A stretch of DNA of 64,000 nt from Flammula alnicola (lineage: Eukaryota > Basidiomycota > Agaricomycetes > Agaricales > Strophariaceae). The position numbers and the translations under genes were made by a program. This document shows positions 20,728-34,137 of this stretch, one piece after another. Positions within the stretch are counted from its first letter, which is position 1. Each line of letters opens with the position of its first letter. Location of the stretch: NCBI GenBank assembly GCA_015499995.1, contig JADNRV010000047.1, positions 248,001-312,000 on the forward strand, read 5' to 3'. A model generated the notes under the pieces. It searched no databases. It saw only the letters and a list, made by a program, of their open reading frames with translations, and was not told the origin of the DNA.

Positions 20728-23014
20728 GGTTCAGAAAGGAATGAATAAAGGATAAAGAAAAGGCCAAGAAGTGACACTGGGCGATGAAGCGATATATAAT
20801 ACGCTGAGTATCGACGTGGTACATACCGAGGGAAATCAATGTGCTCAATGTGACAGATCTTCGGGCTTTGTCCGTGGGACGCCCGACTGCTGATCCCGAT
20901 GATCAAGGAAACAAAACGGACCCAGGTACTTATGTGATTAAGGTTAAAACTTGAACTATGAATACCCTGAGAATCATTGGCTTGCATCCCTCCCCTCCAT
21001 ATCCGATCTAGAACTCCAAAATAAATGCCTACTAGCATTGGCAGACGAAATGTTGCACTGCCCGCACTAATTATGCATCCGATACCGACGTAGACAGACC
21101 TTTACTATCGCCCTCTCCGCTTTCTTACACAACCGCTCAAGCACATTATCTTCTTTTCGTTGGCGAGTCCCAGTTCTGTTCTCAAAATGTTTGCAGCATG
21201 TAGCGCCCGTTAGGGTCGGAGCCACTTTCCCATATCTATTTTTAGCGTACTGTTTACGCTTGGATACTTACATATGTACAACTATACGAGAGATAGCCCT
21301 TTTCTTTCAATCAACTCAAGCTCATTCTGTCATGAAATTGCTACATCGTGACAAAAATTGTTAGAATTTTCGTGAAATTATTCAAAATAGTTCATCATCG
21401 CTTTGTTGATGACATCGTCGCCTTCCTGTCGCGTTTCGCATTTAAACTTGAGCTTGAGGCCTTTATCTCAGGTATCGTGGGTTGTACAATCCTTCGCGAT
21501 ATGCACTCGCGCCGCGATTAATTATAAATTGGATGTAGCTCGGGCACTTCATATGGATTTAGCTATTTAAACGACTCGATGGTGTTCTTAACAAGTGGCT
21601 TCTACACTTTCCAAGTTGCGAGGGGAGCCATTGAACAGGGGTATGCTATGCTCGTCTCGATTTTATCCCGCAGCAGAGACTTGTGAGCAATTCCACAGTG
21701 TAGAGAGAGCTTCCGCCATCACAAAAACCTGTGGCCTTGAAATCGTTGAGGTCTGTCATACAGATATATCAGAAATTCGCAATACCGGTTCTGATGGATC
21801 GTTCAAGTACAGACTGACTATCTGTCCGGGTATCCTATGAGTTAGTACTTACTTATATATTTGGTTCAAGCGAAGAGAAATGCTTAGTGGGGAAAAGGCA
21901 GTCGGCAACCTGACAGAAGAAATTGGATGGACTGACCGAAATCGCCGCGACAATTTTATGCCATATGCTTTCTTAATATCCCTCCCTAAATAAATTCGAG
22001 AACCTTATCTACTTGGATATGCCCATGTCAAGGTTCGACGACTTGACATGGCAGAGGGCCAACATCAGATTGTTTGCAGCTCGCAAAATTGATGTTGTTT
22101 GTGGGAAAGGGCCACGGTTAAAGAGCCTATGTGAGGCGAGAGGTTTCCAAAAAGAGTCGATGAAACAACGCTCGTCGCTGGCGAGTTGTTACTACCTCTG
22201 GAAAGATGTCAGAGCAACTTTTCCGAGCGTACTCGGCCCGGTTCGGCCCACTGAGGAGGCGGGAACTGGCAGTCAAGCGAGCATGGTAGATGGCAGCCAT
22301 GGCCTCAGCGATGAGCTTGTGGTTCGTTCTTGTTCGGTATGAAGCGCTAAGGAGAATAGAATACAGATAAATCAAGTTGTTCAGTGAAAAACGACAGCCA
22401 AAGAAACACCTGGCGCGAGAACCACTTTCGATATCAAATCTTGACCATCAGCTGCGGAGCTTTGGGCATCTGAAACTAGTTGGACGATATTTGGACGATA
22501 TTCAGGATCTCAGTCAGTCTGCAGTCGATGCAGCTTGCAAGTCGTCCTGCAGTCGCAAATTCCCGTCAAATGGAGACAAGGACCTAGTACAAAGGCACTT
22601 ACGACGTTCCGGCCCAACTTAAAATATCTGATCGAAACGAGCGCCCTTATCTTTGCAACGGCGGTTAGCATAAGTAGTACTGAGTACTGGGCGGTTGATG
22701 GAATCCTGACGACGATGACAAACGTATGGCGAGACCTGTCACATCGTGAAGACCGAGGTGATTCTTGCTCTCGCCGACCTAACCCCCAAAAATGGAGACT
22801 GCTATACTGCTTGCTTCACAGGCCGCGAAAGTGTGATGGATTGAACAAAATGAGAGGAGGAAAGCAGTTGATACATCTCTAAAGCAGAGCATTATACACG
22901 AGTATGAGAAAGTGCCGGGACAAAGACCGAAAGCTATGCAGTGAAAAAAAGAGAGCAAACCAGAACGTGAAAAAAAGGCATGATGAAGATGAACTATTAT
23001 AATGGAGACAAGGC
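20728..23014. other. Gene-poor region
   Basis: About 2.3 kb. The 5' flank of the DUF6534 gene is at the left. 21765-21848 carries the second copy of the dispersed repeat. Between 21590 and 22900 there are only short open frames (for example 22013-22342 plus) with no recognised motif. Nothing else supported. Confidence 0.4.
21765..21848 (+). repeat. Dispersed repeat, copy 2 (partner at 885-965)
   Basis: Same orientation as the first copy. The core CTATCTGTCCGGGTATCC and TATGAGTTAGTA differs by one base from that copy; flanking blocks (ATATCAGAAATTC, TTCTGATGGAT, GTTCAAG) match more loosely. Confidence 0.5.
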
Positions 23015-26000
23015 TTAACGTGCAGGAGAGTTCGTCCCGGAAGCCTTGTTGCTTTCCATGACCTCGTTTAGTTGATTATTTCGTTTCTGAGCGACCTCTA
23101 ATTGCCTTTGTAGACTCCTGTACGCAAACGAAATCGTCAGAAAGAAAAAACAGATGAGACAGATAGTAAAAAGACTGACTTGAGATTGTTCTCCAGCTCG
23201 GCCACTCTCTCCTTGCTGCCCTGTCGCTCTCTCTTCACCCTCTCCTCGGCAGCTTTCAACCTCGCTTCGTACTCCTTGACTCGGGCTTCCCACTTGTTAT
23301 CCGCCGCGGTGGTCCTTTGGCTCATAGCAGCCATCTTCTCCTCGTTGGTTAGCAGTTGGTTCTGGGCATTGTTCAAACGGCGTTCAGCATTGGCCGCCCG
23401 AGCCGTTAACGAGCGAATCTCCATGGCATCGCCACCACCCGGCTTCTTGATGCTTGAAAGCTGAGCCGCCATTTCTACGTTGGTCGCCTATGTTTCTCTC
23501 CTCTCAATACCGAAAAAATACCGTCGATATCAACGGTTACATACCTTGATCGCCTCCAACTCGCCTTCCTTTTGACTGAACTTGCGCTTCCACGCCGCTT
23601 TGGTATCCGCGTACGCCTTGAGGCTGATTTCGAACTTGTCAATTTGTTTCCACCGGTTATCCAGCTGCTTCCGCATGTCAGTCAGCTTCTCGGCGAACTT
23701 CGCTTCGACCTCTTTGCATCTTTTGTCAAAGTCCATTTGAATCTGGCTGAGGGCTTTCAGACGTGTGATGAGATTGTCGTGGAAGACGCTGAAGTTCGTA
23801 AATGGCTTCGTTTCGGCCTGAGTGCCTTTTTTCTGTGTCGCGAATATTCCACGTCAGCAGCATGTATGATTGTATGTTGGGAGAATATTGCTTACAGGAG
23901 TCTTATCAACACCCAGGATCTTATCCAGGTATTGATAGATCGTCAACAGCAGCGTATTCCTCTCAGTGAGCTGATCCCGATATTGGCTCTCGGCATTAAG
24001 CAGCGACCTCTGGTCCTTCGACAGCCTCTGCTCAAGGTCAAGAGTCTTCGCCTTATAGCCAGCCAACTCTCCTTCCGCGTTCTTCAAGCTCGCCATCACC
24101 GCATCCAGCTTCTCCGACAAATTCAGCCTTGCTTGAGTCTGCGCCGCGAGCTGGCTTGCCAGATCCCGGTTGTCTGCATGTAGCTTGTCCACGACCGAGT
24201 CGCGCTCGCGGTTCTTCGTCTCCTTGTCATCGAGCTCCTTCCGGGCCCGGGCCAGCTCGTCCTCGAGTCGCTCGAGGTCGCGCTTGAAGCGGTCCGTCTC
24301 GAGCTGCAGGGAGAAGCGGGCCGTCGTATGCGTTTCTCCGAGACGCTTGCTCTCCGCCTCGAGGGTCTGCAGCGCCGTCTGCACAGCCTGCAAGTCGGCC
24401 TCGCGTTGGGAGAGGAGGCTCTGTGTCCGGGCGAGGTCGTTCAGGGCGCTTTGGAGTGCTGATTCCTTGGCTTCGAGGGAGCGTTTCTCGCGTCGGATGG
24501 CAGCGTCGTGTTCCTTGTCGGCGGAGTCGAGGTCGGATTCCAGTCGTTCGCGGGCAGTTCGCTCTCGCTGGACTTCTTCTACGAGGTCTTCGACGTGTTG
24601 AGCTAGCTCCTCTTGTCGAGAACGGTGTGCGTGGATCTCCTGGCTGCATGCTTCGTACATCTCCGTCGTTTGCTGCAGTTGCTCTTTGAGGTCTGCGATT
24701 TTCTAAAGAAACCCACAATAAAGCATACATTAGATCCTGACGTTCTGCAAGGTATGAAATTGAAACAATGCACCTCCTTGAGAGCCGCAGCTAACGCCTC
24801 CAACCTGTCCCTCTCTGCCTCCTCGTCCTCGCGCATCCGTGCATGCTCCTCCTTCATCCGGTCATTCTCGTCCTCCAGCTGGTAGATCTGCTCTCCGAGC
24901 TTGTCGATGGTCTCCTGCAGCGACTCGAGCTCGGCATCCTTCTGGTCGGCTTCTTCCTCAAGGTGGGCAAGGGCCGATTCGAATTTAGAGTGCAGGTCAT
25001 TGGTGTTAGCTTCCAGTTCGGAGATATTGACGCGCAGGTCTTTGGATTCCGCTTCTCTTTCTGCCAGAACCTGCGGAATGGCTGTCAGTTACAATTTGAG
25101 CAGAGAAAGATTATTGGTACGTACATCACGCAGTTCTTCCACCTGGCCTCGGGCTTCCTCGACTTCACCACGCCACTCGTCCTCTACAACCTCCACGATC
25201 CGCTGGTGCTCGTTCACAAGGTCGTCGATCTCCTTGTTCTTCATCTCGATCTCGTCCTCCTTCTGCTGCAGCTCGATCATCAACGCCGCCAATTTATCCC
25301 GCATCGCGTTCAAATCGTCCTCCACCGCCTCCCGCTGGTCCCTCTCCTCCAACACCTGTGCCCTGCTCTCACTCCGCTCAATAGACTCCGCCTCCCGCCG
25401 CCGCTGGATGTCCTCCAGTTCCAGCCGCAGCGCGTCAGCCTCGTCCGCCATGTCCTCTTTCTCCTCTTCCCGTTGTACCAGCAGCTCCGCTTGGTCATCC
25501 AGCCGCGCTCGTAGGTCCTCGTTATCCGCTTCTAGCTCCTCCACCCGTCGTTTGAGCCTCTCGCGTCGACTCTCGCCTCCAACGCTCTCGTTGGCCGACT
25601 CCTCCCCGCGCCGTTCGATGATCTCCCGCAGCCTCTCGATCTCGTCCATGTTCTCCTCGAGCAGGCCTCGCGCGTTCTCCAAGTCCTCCTCGAGCTCGGC
25701 ATTCCGGGCCTCTGCCTCTCGCAGCATGTCGTCCTCGTACCCCGACTTCCGCTTCCGTAGCTCCCGCAGCTCTCGCTCCCGCTCCTCCAGCTTCTCCTCC
25801 AGCTCGCGTTCTCGATTCCTGTTTGATCCGGACCCGCTCCGCTGCAGCCGTTCGAGCTCATGCTCGAGAGACAGGACGAGTTTCTTGAGCTTCTTGATCT
25901 CCATCCCGCGCTGCTGGACCTCGATCTTGAGGTTGATGTTCTGCTTGAGCGCGGCATCGATCTGGTCTGGCGCGAGCTGGGCGAGGCGTTCTTCGAGAAA

Positions 26001-26542
26001 GTGCACCCGCAGCTTGATGTTGAAATTCTCCTTCTTGAGGTTGTCGATATGCTGTTCGTAGAATAAATTTTATGAGTAATGAAGCAATGTATTCAAGAAA
26101 AGAAACATACCTTTTCCTGGTCTCGGAGAGTCAATGTGACTCCTTTGCCATTTGAAGCACCCCCCTTCGGCCGTTTAGAACGCGCAGCGGCTCCAGGTGT
26201 TTCAGGTGCATCCGTCCACTTGGGCTTCTCCCCTCCGGGTGTATCAAGGATATCATTTTCCAGACCTTCATTCCCATCGTCGTCTTGGTGGCTGAGCATG
26301 TTGAGTCTTGAAGATAGAGATGTGACAGCGTCGTCTCCTTTGCGCTTGGAGAATGCCGACATGCTCGGAGGTGATGGGGTGGATAAAGGTGCGGAGGATT
26401 GGGCCGTCGTTCGTGAGGATGTTGAGGGCACGCGGAAGCCTGGTCTACCGGGTGTCGTCGAAAAGCTGGCCAAAGAGCCTAATGAAAGTTCGGGGTGGGA
26501 GGCATTTGATAGGTCTCCGTGCGTCGTCAGCGCCGCAGACAT
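23015..26542 (-). CDS. CM1-domain coiled-coil protein of the spindle pole body (Mto1/Pcp1/centrosomin type)
   Basis: Multi-exon minus-strand gene of about 1000 residues. Exon 1 (26111-26542) gives a 144-residue low-complexity head ending TLRDQEK; exon 2 (25125-26051) continues HIDNLKKENFNIKLRVHFLE and LAPDQIDAALKQNINLKIEV. Together this is the centrosomin motif 1 (CM1, Cnn_1N), which in fission yeast Mto1/Pcp1 and animal CDK5RAP2 recruits the gamma-tubulin complex. Exon 3 (24774-25070), exon 4 (ending at DKTP, near 23897; starts 24702) and further exons encode nearly continuous heptad coiled coil rich in E, R, K and L. The end is ...NNQLNEVMESNKASGTNSPAR with stop at 23015-23017. Role expected: microtubule nucleation at the spindle pole. 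A deletion relic of this gene lies at 54.1-54.8 kb. The long Ser/Arg frame on the opposite strand is an antisense shadow. Confidence 0.88.
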
Positions 26543-27869
26543 GTAGAGGTGTATGAATGGTCGTTAGAAGTGGAATGACAGGTTCTATGGTCTTCGGCAC
26601 ACTGTCGATTGTTAGATCAGAGAGCTTTGTGGCTTGATGAAATATTGGTACACACGAGCCACGAAATGTCGAAGCAGTGGTTGAAATGACTCTTTCAAGC
26701 GTTGTACGATTCGTGGAGAACTAATATAACTGGAAAGTCAATGTATTTTGAGTGGCGAACGATAGAAACACAAACTTTTCTTATTCAATATCTGCCTTTC
26801 GTATCTTTGGAACCGATTTCAAAAGAGATAGAGAAGGAAGATACGCTCTGCGCGTCCCGTAGGTCCTGTTAAGTAAGGCAAAGAAGAGAGAGAAAAGGTA
26901 TAAAAGCTGGACTTGTGAGCTTCAACCTCGAGGCCTTTGGCGGCAAGTATACAAAAACAGGAACGTGACCGTCGCGTGTTGTGATTATCGGGGTCACGTG
27001 GAACGCACTGTGTTATTGTCTCTGCGTGGTCATTCTTATATTAAGTTATAAGTCGAGAATGATATATTCTCTCTCTCCATCGATATCAACCCCAAGGCCT
27101 CAGCGCCCAGCGCCCACTCCCCTTTTGACGCTGCCCTCGCACGGTGGTCGCACCTCTTCGCACCTGTTAATCTGATGTAGCTAGTAGTAGCTACCTTGAT
27201 TTTTCTCAGAGCCATCCTTGTTCTTGCTTGTTCCCCGACAAAATTTATGCCACAATGAAGCTTGAATGAGACCTGTGGTCGGTACAATCTTGCCGGGGAT
27301 ATCTGGATTCTGCAGCCTTGAAGAACTTGGGCAGGCCGTGAGTGTATTTTTTGCTGTGAGTACCTTTTCAAAATCAAATTTTCTGCTTAGGAGTGACAAT
27401 GACAGCGGGACCGGCCAAGACATCATTTATATCTCGCTCCTCTCTCCGGAGGTGAGTTACTCCGTGTCTCTATTAAATACGACTCTATACGAGAGCTGGC
27501 ATTTCTTGATCATCTGTTGTTTAACTGTCTGCTAGTGGGTGTATGTAAAAGAACGACGATATCAATAACCATGAAATTTTTGGTACGAAAGGGTAGTTTA
27601 ATGCGCTGGTGATTTTCTGAGATATTCAATAGCCCATCTTTCCTTACTTGCGCCACACGCCATATACCCACGGTATAATGATTGGATTTCAAACGAAGAG
27701 AAAACTTATGTACAGGAAAGCATAGAACGATAGCATTGCAGACTTGTTAGATCCGTGAACCAGTCGGGATAAAACATAAATCATGTGGGATAAAGAGGTC
27801 GTTGGTTATTATACCGTGGAAGTTACAGTTGGTAACACATTCGGACACCTTCCTTTCGTGTCATGGCAT
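26543..27869. other. Intergenic between CM1 gene start and Argonaute gene end
   Basis: About 1.3 kb containing the presumed promoter of the CM1 gene (26543-26950) and the 3' flank of the Argonaute gene. Short open frames at 27036-27535 have no support. No repeats recognised. Confidence 0.4.
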
Positions 27870-30800
27870 TCACTAAACACTTCGTTGTGAGCAAGAGGAT
27901 AGGAAGATACGACAGCCGACGTACGGAGAAATACATCAATCCCCGCTGATTTGAGTGGAGTGCCTTGTAACCCTCTTTGTACGCCTCGAGATTCCAATCC
28001 GGGTCAGATGTTTGAGTGCTAGTATCAGAGAAGTTGAGCTGTTCCTGAGGATGGAAGTGATTCTTCGCCCGAGAACAGACTATATCTGCATCTGTCAAGA
28101 GGGTGAGTTACCACGGACTTTGCGGTTCACTAAAAGAAAGAAGCAACGCACAGTAAACGGGCGCCGGAATCGAAACCGAGCGAGTAGATCGAGCATATAC
28201 ATGACATAAATCAAATGAAAGTGCTTGGAGCGTGTCCGCGCTGATTGAACTAGTCAGCAAACACACGAAGAATTTCTGAAGAACGTCCTTACTTGAAGCC
28301 GATTTCCTAAATTCGAAAATCGTTAGATAAACCTTGGGCATTCTTCGTGACTATTGATAGGACTCACATCGTGCAATACCTACACAAGTCACGTAAGGAA
28401 GATCAGAGTTGAACGTTGATGTAAGATGTCAAGCTTGTCAAGGTTCAATACGCTGCCAGTGTCACTCACAGAGTAATGGGCAGGGCGACTTGTACCCAGA
28501 ATTCCTGCATGGCTTTGCAGAATGAAATCGAAATCTGTCGGGTGAGTGATATCTGTATCCACGACAGTTCCAGCGGGACAATTTCCACTCTTATCCGCTG
28601 TCTTGTCAGCGGCCTGAGGGAAAAAACTATAATTTCTTGCATCAGCTCCACTCAGCGATCATTGACTTCTGTATGACGTACCGATGGTGGTGTCGCTTTC
28701 CGACAATGATCAAAGTAATCTTTGGATCGATTTCAAGCTCCTTGCAGGCCTCTGCAACGGTAGTTAGACTTAGCACTGGGTGTCAAAGAGATACAATATA
28801 ACTCGCCCTTGATCAATGGCAATTCTAGAAACTCAGTCAGCAATCAAGCATAGCGCAAAGTCCTTTCATTCTTACCAAGATCCAACACATGTTGGAATTG
28901 CCCTTCAGAAACACCGTCTGTTCGATTAAAATAAAATCAGTTCATCTGACCCACCTTACTAGAAGACTACTGTAGAAGACATACCTCGATAGAAAATAAG
29001 CTTTTTCGGGATTGAACCTTCCGCACTCTTCCCCTCGACCTTTTCATGATACCTCTTATAGAGCCGGAGAACATCCTGACAAAATTGTAATTACTTTAGA
29101 ACGCCGAAAATCCCGAAGGTAAAAAAAGAAACTCGGTTACCTTGCACATCTCTTTCAGGTCGTCTATTATTTCTTGACGTCCAGTTTGGACACGAGATGT
29201 GGCCACATATTTCGCCGCGTTGGAGTCGACGCTGCCGACAACCGCAGTGTAGGAAGGGCACCCTTGAGCGCCAGGAGCAGGATGCATTACATCAGCGCCT
29301 GAACAAAAATTGTGAGCAGTTACGCCAAATTTATGTGGCGGAGAAGGTGGAATAACCAACCTATGACAATCGCTGGATTGTTAGGATCAGTTATGACCTC
29401 GAAAGCGGAGGAATCGGGAATTGCGTTAATTCCTCCGAGTTTGACGTTAACCCTAAACCCAGATTGGAGGCTCGGCTGATAATTAAAGGGTCAATTACAC
29501 TTACTTGAGCATCACATTCGCCCAATACTGTGGTTTCGCATTGCTGCATCTATTCGCTTTCAGGCACTGAGTCGCGACCCCGACCTAAAAAAAAAAAGGT
29601 TTAATGTGCCAATGCCACCCCAGGAACAAGGCGTGTGAGACATACTGTTACATCCCCAAAGCTGCAAATATTATCATGTTAGGGACCTCTGGATATATAA
29701 CATAGAATAGGTGTTATCACATACTGTTTTACCGCCTTATAGATGTCGTTGCCTCCTTCTGGGACCACAACGATAACCAAAGAAGGTGTACCACCAAGCG
29801 TTTCCTTGCATTCCGCACCAGCGCTGTACATTTGCTTTAAATAAGATGTCGAGGTATGTAAATATTTACTGGTTGTCGAAGAAAGTCGCGAAAACACTAA
29901 CCTGTTCAATGTTGCCTTGGCCGTTCTGGTACTTCACGAGCGGGTTCTTATTATTTATCTCGATACCTATGTATGAGATCTGTTAGTAAAGAATATCCGT
30001 TTTATAATCTGAAATATTCTTACCAATGTTCTTACATTCCTCCAAGAATCCCTTGATCATGTTCTGGTTGGCGCTTTCAGGGAAATTTCCCGCTGTTTCG
30101 TAGATCACAACCATCCATCGGGCAATAGTGGAACTTTTGTAGAACTTCTTGTCCATCCTAAGATATGATTGTAAACGAGCTTCGTGGCCAACGGATAGCG
30201 AAAACTTACATATTCCAGGCGCCATTTCGCGGGGTCTATTATTCATTGGTTAAAATACAGAGCTATGGTAATCCGTATTCTGGATAAAAGAATAACTTGC
30301 CTGCTTCGTCTGACGGCCTTGGCCACTATACTTCATGGTTGGTGGATCGATGATCCGTGCTCCAATCTTGAGGGGTTCGGGGTTGATGGCCATGCCGAAC
30401 TGCCTTACGTAGTCGGATTGTCCATGCTGGAGGTCCTATGCGAGCAGAAGAGCATTGTTACTAATTTGAGTAGCACTCAAAGAAAGGATTTCGCCTACCC
30501 GAACACCGCTCTTGATAAGTGCAAGTTTTTCATTCGGCCGCTTAGTAGAAAACTGGAGGATTTCCTTGAGCTGACCGTCCGAAAGAATTGTTTCCTTGTT
30601 AATAAATTGTCCCCTAAGAACCATGCACAATTCCAAAGGTATCATGGCACCAGCTCCGACCTGGATGAGACATGAAACAAGACGGTCAGTTGATGCTAGT
30701 CTCAACTTCAAGATTGCTTACCTGGACACAAACGGTTTTCGGATATTCTAACGGCTGCCCCAAGCGCCGAAAGTATTCAGCGACGGTCATTGTAGCACCT

Positions 30801-32186
30801 CCACGCATCGTGAATTGTAACGTATCTGCGCCTTCACTGCTCACGTCTGAAATTACGCGAGGTCTGGTTGGCCCCGTAGTCGCCGGCACCACGACGCGCA
30901 GACCTCGGAGGAACCTTTTCAACCGGATTCTCTGTTGATTGGTGAAGCCTCCAGCTGGAGATAGATATGCAGGGGCCTTCTTGATGGGCAGGCCGAAAAA
31001 AACACTGCATAGCTGAATAAGAGGGCCTTCTTGGTACATCACAGTCGCCGTCAGATCAACGTTGAGTATGAGACGTCCTATAGCAGGGCGGACCGACTGG
31101 AAAATACCCCGCCAGACTTCGAGACCCCCGCCGATGGCCCGCTTGTCGATTTGAGTGAAGAAAGAGCGGGCTCTGGATGGGTTAGACAGGTTCGGTTGCA
31201 TTCTAACAACGTTGTTGAAAGCCTGTAAGTGACCGTTCAGTTTCAAAAAGATGAACCCGAATTCCCAGATTTATAACGCATGACACTCACCATGAGACTG
31301 GTTGAGACCGCTTCATCAAGAGATTGTTGACCATCATAATAACGGTGGAGGGTCCTATTATCAATTACGGTTCAGTAAGTCGCTGGTAACAAGAACATTG
31401 CAACTTACTCAGTGTTGATTGTAGCAACCTTGGTGAGTGTTATGAAGTACACTCGAGGCGGACGACCTGTAGAATTTCCACCTCCGTTGGGCTGTGGCAA
31501 ACTGACGGCAAACTGGGTGACGAATGAAAATAGAAAGGTATGAGAAGAGGCATTCGGATTCCGGCTAACATGAATGTTACCTTCTGAGAGTTCGTCTCTC
31601 CCAGATCAAGCTCGCGAGGGGAAAACGCATTCTTCTGCCCGTCATAGACAATCTTGGGAGTAAAGATGTTTGGCTTCTGCGAGTGAAGGGCCTCGAAGAG
31701 CTCCATCTTGAAGCGACGAGGAAGCCTCTCGTGATCCACAACTGACAGTTGAATTAACGCCCTGTTCCATTACCATTCCTCCATCGCAAAACTTACCGAC
31801 TGGGGATTGGAGATTAAATAAGCTCGTTAGAAAACGTGCACAAGTGCGAACGAGTCACATAACATACCATCGTAATGAGAAATATCATCATCTTTGTGAG
31901 TGATCTGAAAGGAATTAACTAGAATTTGAATGGCCCGCCCTGCGGACCCATAGTTGGGTCGCTTCACACCGATTGTGGTGATGTGGGCTTGATAAAATCA
32001 GCAACGACGTGCAAAATATTGAATATGGTCTAAAAAATCTACAAAAACATGCTCACCAGCTGCGCTGGGAGCGCCACCTGGCCTGCTCCCACGACCAGCA
32101 GCAGCACCTTGGTCACCAGGGAGAGGAAGAGGATTACCTCTTCCTCTCCCGCGACCGCCACGGCCTGATGCTTTTCGTGGGGGCAT
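27870..32186 (-). CDS. Argonaute protein (N, PAZ, MID, PIWI), RNA silencing
   Basis: About 20 exons on the minus strand. The start [20 protein letters not shown] gives the usual RGG-rich tail; then [19 protein letters not shown], the linker and PAZ region ([22 protein letters not shown]...), MID ([39 protein letters not shown]) and PIWI. PIWI catalytic residues are visible: D in [12 protein letters not shown] in [12 protein letters not shown] in [11 protein letters not shown] and a fourth D in [16 protein letters not shown], where animal Ago2 has His; basidiomycete Argonautes commonly show D, so a DEDD slicer is plausible. The last intron (27873-27924) ends directly before the stop TGA (27870-27872), leaving the classic C-terminus ...MYFS. 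One intron (28752-28806) has a GC donor (GCGAGT). Small exons of 12, 14, 16 and 18 nt occur. Reading frame appears intact. Confidence 0.93.
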
Positions 32187-33519
32187 GTCTTGTCGTCGAT
32201 CTCAGCAAACAGCGATGTTAAAAAAGTATGCGTGTACCAGTATGTTGGTGGCATGAATTGGGAAGAAAGCGAATAGAGAGTGCGGCTTATATATCGATAA
32301 GGTTGCTGTGCATGGCTGTGCAGTGAACTTTGTCATTATCCTTATTCGTGACTCACACAAACTCGGGGCCGTTACATCAGGCCTCCGAATCATGCCACTT
32401 TATATTATGGAGCAAATTAATATCAAGTGATCGATTGATCATCACTAAGGAGTCTGTGAAGGAGACTAGCAAATTAACTGAACTTAGAGTGGTTCGCACT
32501 GCAACTATCGATGTGTGCATGCCTGAACTAGCGAATAAGATCAACGAATCCTACCGCAATCACACTGCATCTAGCTTCAAGATATACAAGCTTAAGGTGC
32601 GATTTCCACGCCGTAGTGCTTCTGAACATATCTCAATGGTTGCTTGGACTAGGATACCTAAAAGTCAAGCACCACCATTTGTGCTACCCACCGATTTTAC
32701 CCAAGCAGCAGAAGAGGTGTCAAAGCGGGAAGCCATATCGTTTCTCCTTCTCACCTGCGCAGCTCGGCTTCTGGATTCACCCTCTATGAGATATGACTCA
32801 GAGAGGACTTATGTATCACATGTTCAATACGCGCTCTGCGACCTTCTACAACATTCTGAATTGTGCTCTGGCTAAGGGAGTCAACTCGGATGGGACTGAA
32901 CCTGACGCGATGGCAAAACATGTCTTGATGACATCGCGGCACCACTCCGCCCCTCTCGCGATAGCCGAGGTGAAAAAAGAAATCGGGGAAGCAAGTGCTG
33001 ACGTGACAACCCAGGCAGTCTCGCAAGCCAGCCTCCTCGATGAGACGGACGTGGAGTCTTCGCGAGATCAGTCCCATCCAACACACTCGTTATTCCGATC
33101 AGGTTGAAGAGAGGTCTGACATGACTATGTGCGCAACCGATGTTGCTGCCCGACGCTCCATGTCGCATTTGGTGGCCTCTGCCTAGCAATCCTCGGTCGC
33201 ACCACCACCCTGAAATTCATTGTGCAGGGGCTCACTGATATCATACGGCTCGCTGTGAGCCCAACGCAGGATAAAGAACCCTGCCTGCGTATTGCGCGGG
33301 TGTTCCATGTATGTTCCATGCCTTTTGTGTGGCGCTCGACTGGCTCCGTTCCTGGTACGCTGACGAATTGCCAGATTTTGATAATAACGAATCGCTCTGC
33401 CATGCACAGCTTTTCCCCCTAAGTCACATCTTACCCCCGAAGCTCTGAGCGGGTTTTCTTCCGCTACATACAGCCACTTGGGCGCGATCGTGTATGCGTC
33501 ACCTTCCTTGCCCAAGTAG
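32187..33519. other. Upstream region of Argonaute, no firm gene
   Basis: The 5' flank of the Argonaute gene. A 181-codon plus-strand frame at 32330-32875, divergent from Argonaute, has a fairly natural composition (ELANKINESYRNHTASSFKI) but no recognised motif and no clear splice partners; it might be a gene fragment. Further open frames at 32793-33422 are short. Nothing else seen. Confidence 0.35.
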
Positions 33520-34137
33520 TCGACCAACTATCCTCGAGCCAGCGACCAGCTCTGAGGCATTCAGCTACTCCACTCAAAATAGAGCAAATTTTGCAATAGA
33601 GGGAAGACCTCCTAGGAATCGGCTAGGAGAACAACGCGAAAGGATGAGTCCAAGAGCAAACAGGCTATATAGGACAAACGAGAAGGGCCTGCGGAGCTGG
33701 TTCATGAGTGCGAGGCTCACTGGAGGGTCTGCTGGAGGCGTACAGTGTGTTACTAAGTATTGGCGAGACTGAGCCATAAAGCAATTGCTTGCATGTAAAG
33801 CTCGCGGATGCTTTCAGAATCGGATTCTTGGAATAGACGAACTCGCGTCTGCATGCCATTTTGTGCGGGGTTGTGGTGAGTACCGCTCAGGGACTCCTGT
33901 ACATAGTTTAGATACTGGGCAACAAGTATATTTAAATAGCTAATCTACCTTGTTCAGACTTCGAATGATCGGGACCTGTAGAATGTAGGAATTACGAGAT
34001 ATCGTCTACAAAACAGATCGTAAGAGTCAATCTTCTGCTTGAACAAGGACTACCCAAATCATGGGTATCTACAAACTTCTCGTACACTCCTTCCATGTTG
34101 GGTCGGGCTGCGGGATACATCTGCCTCAAAACCTATT

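Noticed and set aside
24901..26061. 386-codon Ser/Arg-rich plus-strand open frame
   Set aside because: It is the exact antisense of the heptad-rich exon 2 of the CM1 gene; E/L/R codons read backwards give Ser/Arg runs. The minus-strand gene has clear motifs and splice sites.
31031..31228. Plus-strand open frame opposite the PAZ region of Argonaute
   Set aside because: Antisense to a well-supported exon of the Argonaute gene.
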